A stretch of 46,608 bases of DNA from contig DDUX01000122.1 of NCBI GenBank assembly GCA_002345025.1, forward strand, positions 1 through 46,608, given 5' to 3'. The position numbers and the translations under genes were made by a program. Each line of letters opens with the position of its first letter. Positions within the stretch are counted from its first letter, which is position 1. Shown in pieces: positions 41,678-46,608 of this stretch. This DNA is from Candidatus Accumulibacter iunctus (lineage in GTDB: Bacteria > Pseudomonadota > Gammaproteobacteria > Burkholderiales > Rhodocyclaceae). The notes below the pieces were generated by a model that had not been told where the DNA came from, searched no databases, and worked only from the letters and a program-made list of their open reading frames with translations.

Positions 41678-43042
41678 TCAGGGGTGCTCCGACCGTTCGG
41701 CCGGGGCGGCTTCGGCCCGTTCGCCCGCCGCGCGGCGGCGGCGCCTGCGCCGTGGCGTTGCCTGCGCCTGCGGCAGCAACATCGCTGCGCGTCCCTCGTC
41801 GCTGGCAGCGAGGAAATCGCTCCACCAGTCACCGATCTCGCGATCCACCTCACCCGACTCGACGCGCAACAGCAGAAAATCGTAGCCTGCCTTGAAGCGC
41901 GGCTGCTGCAGGACGCCGTACGGGCGCTTGCCGCTGCGCTGCTCGAAACGTGGCTGCAGGGCCCAGATGTCCTTGATGTCGCCGCTGATCCGCCGGGTGA
42001 TCGCCAGCTTCTCGGCCTGCGAGTCGAGGACCTCGTCCATCGCCTGGAACAGTGTCGGCAGCACGGGCTCGCCGGTGGCCCGGAGCGGTTCCCACTTGGC
42101 GAGCAGCTCGTGCCAGAGCAGGGTGGCGAAGAGAAAGCCGGGTGACACCGGCTTGCCTTCGCGCACGCGGCGATCGGTGTTCTCGAGCGCCAGGCCGACG
42201 AAGCGTTCGCCGAGCGCCTGGTCGAGAATGACGTCGAGGAGCGGAAACAGGCCGTGGTGCAGCCCTTCCGAACGCAGTTGCGCGACGCAGCGGACGGCGT
42301 GGCCGCAGGTGAGCAGCTTGAGGATCTCGTCAAGCAGGCGTGACGGCGGAACGTTCTCGATCAGGCTGCTCATTTCACGGATCGGATGCCTCGCCTCGGG
42401 ATCGATCGACAGGCCGAGTTTTGCGGCCAGGCGGACGGCACGCAGCATGCGTACCGGATCTTCCCGGTAGCGGGTCTTCGGCTCGCCGATCATGCGCAGG
42501 GTCTTCTGCCGCAGGTCGGCGACGCCGTGGTGGTAATCGATGATGGTTTCGGAAGTCGGGTCGTAATACAGTGCATTGACCGTGAAATCGCGCCGCGCCG
42601 CGTCTTCCGCCTGGCTGCCGAAGACATTGTCGCGCAGCACCCGCCCCTGGTCGTCGACCTGCGCCTTGCTGCCGCCGTTCTCGCCGTGATGGCCGCGGAA
42701 GGTCGTGACCTCGATGGTCTCGGCGCCCATGTTGACGTGGACGATCTGGAAGCGGCGGCCGATGATGCGCGAGCGACGGAAACAGTGACGCACCTGCTCC
42801 GGCGTTGCGTTGGTGGCGACGTCGAAGTCCTTCGGTTTCAGTCCGGCGAGCAGATCGCGCACGGCACCGCCGACGATGAACGCCTGATAACCGCTTTCCT
42901 GCAGGGTTTCGACCGTGCGCCGACTGCCGCGGCTGATGTCGTCACGTTGCAGGCCATGCTGGGTGACGCCGATGACCGCTGGTTCGCCCTGCTTGCCGGC
43001 ACTCTTGCGTCCGAGGACGCGGGATATGAACTTGCGGATCAT
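41678..43042 (-). CDS. pcnB: Poly(A) polymerase I
   Basis: A 454-residue nucleotidyltransferase that adds 3' poly(A) tails to RNA and so promotes decay. The N-terminus has FIVGGAVRDLLAG and the catalytic aspartates D72 and D74 in KPKDFDVATNA. RRDFTVNALYYDP, the RNA-binding-type EDPVRMLRAVRLA and the C-terminal Arg-rich tail (RRRRRRRAAGE, about 428-438) fit PcnB rather than the CCA-adding enzyme. The start MIRKFISRVLG was chosen as the family-like N-terminus. It lies upstream of folK on the same strand. Confidence 0.93.
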   Translation of the reverse strand: MIRKFISRVLGRKSAGKQGEPAVIGVTQHGLQRDDISRGSRRTVETLQESGYQAFIVGGAVRDLLAGLKPKDFDVATNATPEQVRHCFRRSRIIGRRFQIVHVNMGAETIEVTTFRGHHGENGGSKAQVDDQGRVLRDNVFGSQAEDAARRDFTVNALYYDPTSETIIDYHHGVADLRQKTLRMIGEPKTRYREDPVRMLRAVRLAAKLGLSIDPEARHPIREMSSLIENVPPSRLLDEILKLLTCGHAVRCVAQLRSEGLHHGLFPLLDVILDQALGERFVGLALENTDRRVREGKPVSPGFLFATLLWHELLAKWEPLRATGEPVLPTLFQAMDEVLDSQAEKLAITRRISGDIKDIWALQPRFEQRSGKRPYGVLQQPRFKAGYDFLLLRVESGEVDREIGDWWSDFLAASDEGRAAMLLPQAQATPRRRRRRRAAGERAEAAPAERSEHP

Positions 43043-43128
43043 TAACTGAGGCTTGTCTCGTTCTCGTGCTGTTGTGCCGTCATCATAGCCCAAATCGCGC
43101 CCGCCGATCGGGATAATGGTCGATCCCG

Positions 43129-43794
43129 CTAGCCAAGCAGGCTGAGAACCGGCCAGCCGGCGCCTGCGGCATGCGCGCGCAGCGTCGGATCGGGGTCCAC
43201 GGCCACCGGGTTGCTGACCCGCGACAGCAGCGGCAGGTCGTTCAGCGAGTCGCTGTAGAACCAGCTCCGCTCGAAGCTGCTCCACCAGAGTCCCATCGCC
43301 TCGAGCCAGGCTTCGACGCGGATGATCTTGCCTTCGCGGAACGACGGCAGGCCGCGCACCTTGCCGGTGAAGCGGCCGTTCTCCTGTGCCGGGATGGTCG
43401 CGATCAGGTGGGCGATGCCGAACTCGCGGATGATCGGCCCGGTGACGAAGCTGTTGGTGGCGGTGACGATGGCGCACAGGGCGCCGCGGCCGAGGTGCCC
43501 GCCGACCAGCGCGCGCGCCTTGTTGCTGACCAGTGGCAGGATGTGTCGCGACAGGAACTCCTGCTGCCAGAGGTCGAGCTGGCTGCGCGGGAAGCGCGAC
43601 AGGGGATGCAGCTGGAAGTCGAGAAAGACGTCGATGTCGAGCGTTCCCGCCTTGTACTGCTCGTAGAACTGGAGGTTCTTTGCTTCGTAGAGATCGCGGT
43701 CGAGGATTCCCTTGCCGATCAGGAACTGCGCCCATTCAAAGTCGCTGTCGCCGGTGATCAGGGTGTTGTCGAGGTCGAAGAGGACGAGATCCAT
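43129..43794 (-). CDS. HAD superfamily IB hydrolase (SerB-like)
   Basis: A 221-residue phosphatase-type protein. The nucleophile motif is LFDLDNTLI (D7, D9). A helical cap domain follows, then the motif III/IV region with SWFYSDSLNDLPLLSRV. It belongs to the HAD-IB group near phosphoserine phosphatase, commonly found between hda and pcnB in betaproteobacteria. Substrate unknown. It is 17 bases after hda and 86 bases before pcnB. Confidence 0.9.
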   Translation of the reverse strand: MDLVLFDLDNTLITGDSDFEWAQFLIGKGILDRDLYEAKNLQFYEQYKAGTLDIDVFLDFQLHPLSRFPRSQLDLWQQEFLSRHILPLVSNKARALVGGHLGRGALCAIVTATNSFVTGPIIREFGIAHLIATIPAQENGRFTGKVRGLPSFREGKIIRVEAWLEAMGLWWSSFERSWFYSDSLNDLPLLSRVSNPVAVDPDPTLRAHAAGAGWPVLSLLG

Positions 43795-43811
43795 GGTCGC
43801 TGTGTTTCTGT

Positions 43812-44468
43812 TCAGGTGTGCGGCGAGGTCTGCAGGACCTCGCGCAGCAGTGGCAGGGTGATCGGGCGTTTGTGCTCGAGCGAGAAGCGGTCGATCGCCA
43901 GCAGCAGCTGCGCAAGGCTGCGCATGTCGCGTGGCGCCCGGGCGAAGAGGTAGTCAAGGAGCGTCGGCGTGAGGTCGAGCCCGCGTTCCCGGGCCTGCTC
44001 GGCGAGAGCCGCCCGCTTCTCCGCGTCGCTGAGGCTGCGCAGCCGGTAGACCAGGCCGCTGCCGAGGCGTGTTCGCAGATCTTCGCGCAACTCGAGCAGC
44101 CGCGGCGGCGTGCGGGCAGCCAGCAGCAACCGCCCGCCGTCGGCACGCAGGCGATTGATCAGGTTGAAGAGGACGATCTGACCGCCGTCGCCCAGTGCCT
44201 CGAGGTGGTCGACGGCGCACGGGTCGGCCGTCGCCGGCAGGCTTGCGAGGTCCGGGTCGCGGTGGGCATCGCCATAGGCGGCGGCGCAGGCCTGCAGCAG
44301 ATGCGACTTGCCGGCACCGCTCTCGCCGCAAAGGAAGAACAGCGGCTCGCGGTTGCCCGGCGCGAGCCAGGCGGCGAGCGCGGTCAGCGCTTCGCCGTTG
44401 CTGCCGGTAACGTAGTTTTCGAGGGTGGGCGGCGCCGCTGGCTGCAGATCGAGGGTCAACTGGCGCAT
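43812..44468 (-). CDS. hda: DnaA inactivator Hda
   Basis: A 218-residue DnaA-family AAA+ protein that binds the DNA polymerase clamp and makes DnaA-ATP hydrolyse after initiation (RIDA). The N-terminal QLTLDL (3-8) is the clamp-binding motif; Walker A is CGESGAGKSHL (47-57). ALGDGGQIVLFNLINRL (about 91-107) is the Walker B/Arg region, and LAQLLLAIDRFSLEHKRPIT matches the DnaA-family C-terminus. It is divergent from purM across 143 bases, as in many betaproteobacteria. Confidence 0.93.
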   Translation of the reverse strand: MRQLTLDLQPAAPPTLENYVTGSNGEALTALAAWLAPGNREPLFFLCGESGAGKSHLLQACAAAYGDAHRDPDLASLPATADPCAVDHLEALGDGGQIVLFNLINRLRADGGRLLLAARTPPRLLELREDLRTRLGSGLVYRLRSLSDAEKRAALAEQARERGLDLTPTLLDYLFARAPRDMRSLAQLLLAIDRFSLEHKRPITLPLLREVLQTSPHT

Positions 44469-44611
44469 GGACGCTGTTTCAGGCTGCGGTGGGTGCGGGC
44501 AGGCGGCCCGCGAAAGGAGCTTTTCGGATAAGATCCCCGCTTCAGGCGATCGCCGTGCCGAATTCTACCACTGCACCGCCGTTGCCAGCCTTGCTCGGGA
44601 CGCCCTTCACG

Positions 44612-45649
44612 ATGACTCAGGAATCTCTATCGTATCGCGACGCCGGCGTCGACATCGATGCCGGTGACGCCCTCGTCGAACGGATCAAGCCGCTCGCCAG
44701 AAGAACCTTGCGCCCCGGCGTGCTCGCCGGCATCGGCGGCTTCGGCGCCCTCTTCGAAGTGCCGGCCGGCTACCGCCAGCCGGTGCTGGTGTCGGGCACC
44801 GACGGCGTTGGCACCAAGTTGCGGCTGGCTTTCGAACTGCAGCGGCACGAGACGATCGGCATCGATCTGGTGGCGATGAGCGTCAATGACATCCTCGTCC
44901 AGGGTGCCGAGCCGCTGTTTTTCCTCGACTACTTCGCCTGCGGCAGGCTCGATGTCGCCACCGCGGCGAAGGTCGTCAGTGGCATCGCCAGGGGCTGCGA
45001 GCTGGCGGGCTGTGCGTTGATCGGCGGCGAAACGGCCGAGATGCCGGGCATGTACCCGGAAGGCGAGTATGACCTGGCGGGCTTTGCCGTCGGCGTCGTC
45101 GAAAAGTCGGCGATCATCGACGGTTCGACGATCGTCGCCGGTGACGTGCTGATCGGCCTGCCCTCGTCGGGGGCACATTCGAACGGCTATTCGCTGCTGC
45201 GCAAGATCATCGCACGCGCGCAGGCCGACCTTTCCGCCGCCTTCGACGGTGACACGACGCTGGCCGACGCGATCCTGGCGCCGACGCGCATCTACGTGCG
45301 GCCGCTGCAGGCACTGTTGCGCGCCCTGCCGGTCAAGGGAATGGCGCACATCACCGGTGGCGGTCTCACCGGCAACGTGCCGCGCATCCTGCCGCCGCGG
45401 TTGCGGGCCGAGATCGTGCAGTCCACCTGGCGTCGCCCGCATCTCTTCGACTGGCTGCAGCGGACCGGCGGCGTCAGCGAAAGCGAGATGCACCGCGTCT
45501 TCAATTGCGGCATCGGCATGGTCGTCGTCGTCGGGCGCGACGACGCGCAGCAGGCGCTGCAGCTTCTGCGCGATGCCGGCGAGGCGGCGCTGGTCATCGG
45601 CAGCATCGCGCCGCGTGCCGACGGCGATGCGGCGACGCTGGTCGTCTGA
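44612..45649 (+). CDS. purM: Phosphoribosylformylglycinamidine cyclo-ligase (AIR synthetase)
   Basis: A 345-residue enzyme of purine biosynthesis that closes the imidazole ring with ATP to give AIR. Recognised from SLSYRDAGVDIDAGDALV, VLVSGTDGVGTKLRLAF, the glycine-rich GCALIGGETAEMPGMY and MAHITGGGLTGNVPR. The length is the same as E. coli PurM. The start is the ATG before TQESLSYRDAG. It is divergent from hda. purN, its usual partner, is not seen downstream in the 960 bases before the contig ends. Confidence 0.96.
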   Translation: MTQESLSYRDAGVDIDAGDALVERIKPLARRTLRPGVLAGIGGFGALFEVPAGYRQPVLVSGTDGVGTKLRLAFELQRHETIGIDLVAMSVNDILVQGAEPLFFLDYFACGRLDVATAAKVVSGIARGCELAGCALIGGETAEMPGMYPEGEYDLAGFAVGVVEKSAIIDGSTIVAGDVLIGLPSSGAHSNGYSLLRKIIARAQADLSAAFDGDTTLADAILAPTRIYVRPLQALLRALPVKGMAHITGGGLTGNVPRILPPRLRAEIVQSTWRRPHLFDWLQRTGGVSESEMHRVFNCGIGMVVVVGRDDAQQALQLLRDAGEAALVIGSIAPRADGDAATLVV

Positions 45650-45829
45650 CCGGTCGTGCAGTGATCGTCGCCGGCAGGCAGCAATGCCCGATGCCCGGCG
45701 CGCGAGCCGGCATGACGAAAGCGGTCCGCAGGGGCGGCGAGCTGCGGGCGGGGCGAGGCTGCCGAGTGGCCGCACCGCAGACGCTTTCGCAACCGTCGGT
45801 GACCCCGCGGTGAGCGGCGAAGGTGCTGC

Positions 45830-46171
45830 TCAGACCTTGATGTTGATGCGGCCGCTGGCGGTGCCCTGGCGGCGTGCCTTCTTCGACCGCGTGTCGAGCA
45901 GAACCGGCCGCTTCTCGACGCGGCGTTCGGCCTGGCGACGTTCGACGGCGACCGCTGCAGCCGCTGCTTCGGTGCCGGTCGCGGCGGCGGTGGCGCCGGT
46001 TCGCGGTGGCGCCGCTTGCTCGCGGCCGGCAAGCCGCCGGTCGCTCTGCGGCGAGGCCGACAGGTCGTTGTTGAGCCCGGCCGAGCCGCCCACCGGTTCG
46101 GGCTTCTTCGAGTTGTCGACTTCCTTGTTCAGGTTGCCGACTGGCGGAATGACTTCGGCTGGAATCCTCAT
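45830..46171 (-). CDS. Hypothetical protein (Arg/Ala-rich, disordered)
   Basis: A 113-residue protein that I do not recognise. It is polar and charged (PEPVGGSAGLNNDLS near the start, an Ala/Thr-rich middle, then RRQAERRVEKRPVLL and a basic C-terminus ending GRINIKV), with no signal peptide or membrane segment, and is likely disordered. The reading frame is open over its full length and starts at an ATG (MRIPAEVIPPVG). It could be a real small gene, given that the neighbours are oriented away from it. Function unknown. Confidence 0.55.
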   Translation of the reverse strand: MRIPAEVIPPVGNLNKEVDNSKKPEPVGGSAGLNNDLSASPQSDRRLAGREQAAPPRTGATAAATGTEAAAAAVAVERRQAERRVEKRPVLLDTRSKKARRQGTASGRINIKV

Positions 46172-46447
46172 GCTCCGGTCTCCATGCAGTTGAGCGTGCG
46201 AGCCACCGGCAGGGGCCGCGGCCTGACGATCAAGCGTATGATTCGTTTGCAGAATACTTTAGCATCGCCGCCGCCGGAGTGGTATCGGCAAGACGGCCGG
46301 CTTGCCAACTTTGTCGCACAAGGGCACCAATCCGGTGTTGCCGGCGGCCTCCGGCTGGCTGCCTGTCCCCCGCGGCGCAGCGCGGCGGCTGCCGGCGCGC
46401 TGCGCCATCAACCCTAGTTGCCCGCTCGGCGGGAGATGTGGATCGAC

Positions 46448-46608
46448 ATGTCGAGCAGGAAAAAGCACGTGCTGGTTCTGGCAGTGGCCGTGGCCGGCCT
46501 CGCCGGGCTGAGCACCTTCGCCTACCTCAGCTTTCGCGCGCCAGTTGCCCCCGGTGGGCAGCCACCGTCGGCCGCGACAGATCGGAAGAGCGGCGTGGAG
46601 GGAGAGAG
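46448..46608 (+). CDS. Start of a membrane-anchored protein, truncated at contig end
   Basis: From the ATG at 46448 the frame begins MSSRKKHVLVLAVAVAGLAG, a positively charged start and one hydrophobic segment typical of a signal anchor, followed by STFAYLSFRAPVAPGGQ. An in-frame ATG at 46436 is an alternative start. This resembles the N-terminus of TlpA/thioredoxin-like proteins, but so little is present that no family can be given. Only 46448-46578 is genomic; the last 30 bases are likely adapter and the translated end is artificial. Confidence 0.5.
   Translation, partial: MSSRKKHVLVLAVAVAGLAGLSTFAYLSFRAPVAPGGQPPSAATDRKSGVEGE
46579..46608. other. Probable Illumina adapter sequence at contig end
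   Basis: The last 30 bases begin AGATCGGAAGAGCG, which is the exact start of the Illumina universal adapter read-through sequence. The following 16 bases match the same adapter at all but 3 positions (each changed to G). This is assembly contamination, not biology. Confidence 0.85.

Overview
This window looks like one contig from a high-GC betaproteobacterium, most likely a Rhodocyclales / Candidatus Accumulibacter-type organism. That placement is an inference from GC-rich coding sequence, an Mrp antiporter beside phoU-phoB-phoR, the purM / hda / HAD / pcnB / folK / panBCD neighbourhood and the protein sequences; no database was searched. Both contig ends cut genes, and the last 30 bases look like Illumina adapter.

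Left chromosomal block (1-11.9 kb): an Mrp/Mnh Na+/H+ antiporter operon on the minus strand (a fused mnhAB, mnhC, truncated mnhD); divergently, phoU-phoB-phoR, a coupled phosphate-signalling operon behind a possible Pho box; an electron-transfer-flavoprotein ubiquinone oxidoreductase with its own promoter; queG convergent to it; tsaE-amiC (tRNA modification and Tat-exported amidase); and a tRNA-Thr(CGT) gene.

Defence island (about 12.1-31.6 kb, minus strand): a complete type 1 BREX phage-defence set, brxA-brxB-brxC-...-pglX-...-pglZ-brxL, broken up by three extra modules. A 'mobile mystery' Xre/Fic pair lies between brxC and pglX. A vapBC toxin-antitoxin pair on the opposite strand lies between pglX and the next gene. 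A RecQ-helicase/phosphoribosyltransferase fusion plus a DprA-like protein lies upstream of pglZ and is chained to pglZ and brxL by start/stop overlaps. The most striking object is pglX. The BREX methyltransferase reading frame carries at least eight copies of a GC-rich palindromic repeat, all in frame, and one repeat-bounded block brings a complete DUF559 (Vsr-like) nuclease-type domain into the enzyme. PglX also has an AT-richer, probably exchanged, stretch where its target-recognition region should be. The upstream border holds an inverted repeat, a 26-bp perfect palindrome and a broken REP-associated transposase.

Right chromosomal block (31.7-46.6 kb): a CoA-transferase/acyl-CoA dehydrogenase pair, a YbaK-type deacylase, a NYN/OST-HTH protein, the pantothenate genes panB, panC and panD with an upstream deoxynucleoside kinase, a soluble zinc-binding (CZB) chemoreceptor and a small lipoprotein placed between that kinase and folK, then pcnB, a HAD hydrolase and hda. 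purM is divergent from hda. A hypothetical gene and the start of a membrane-anchored protein finish the contig.
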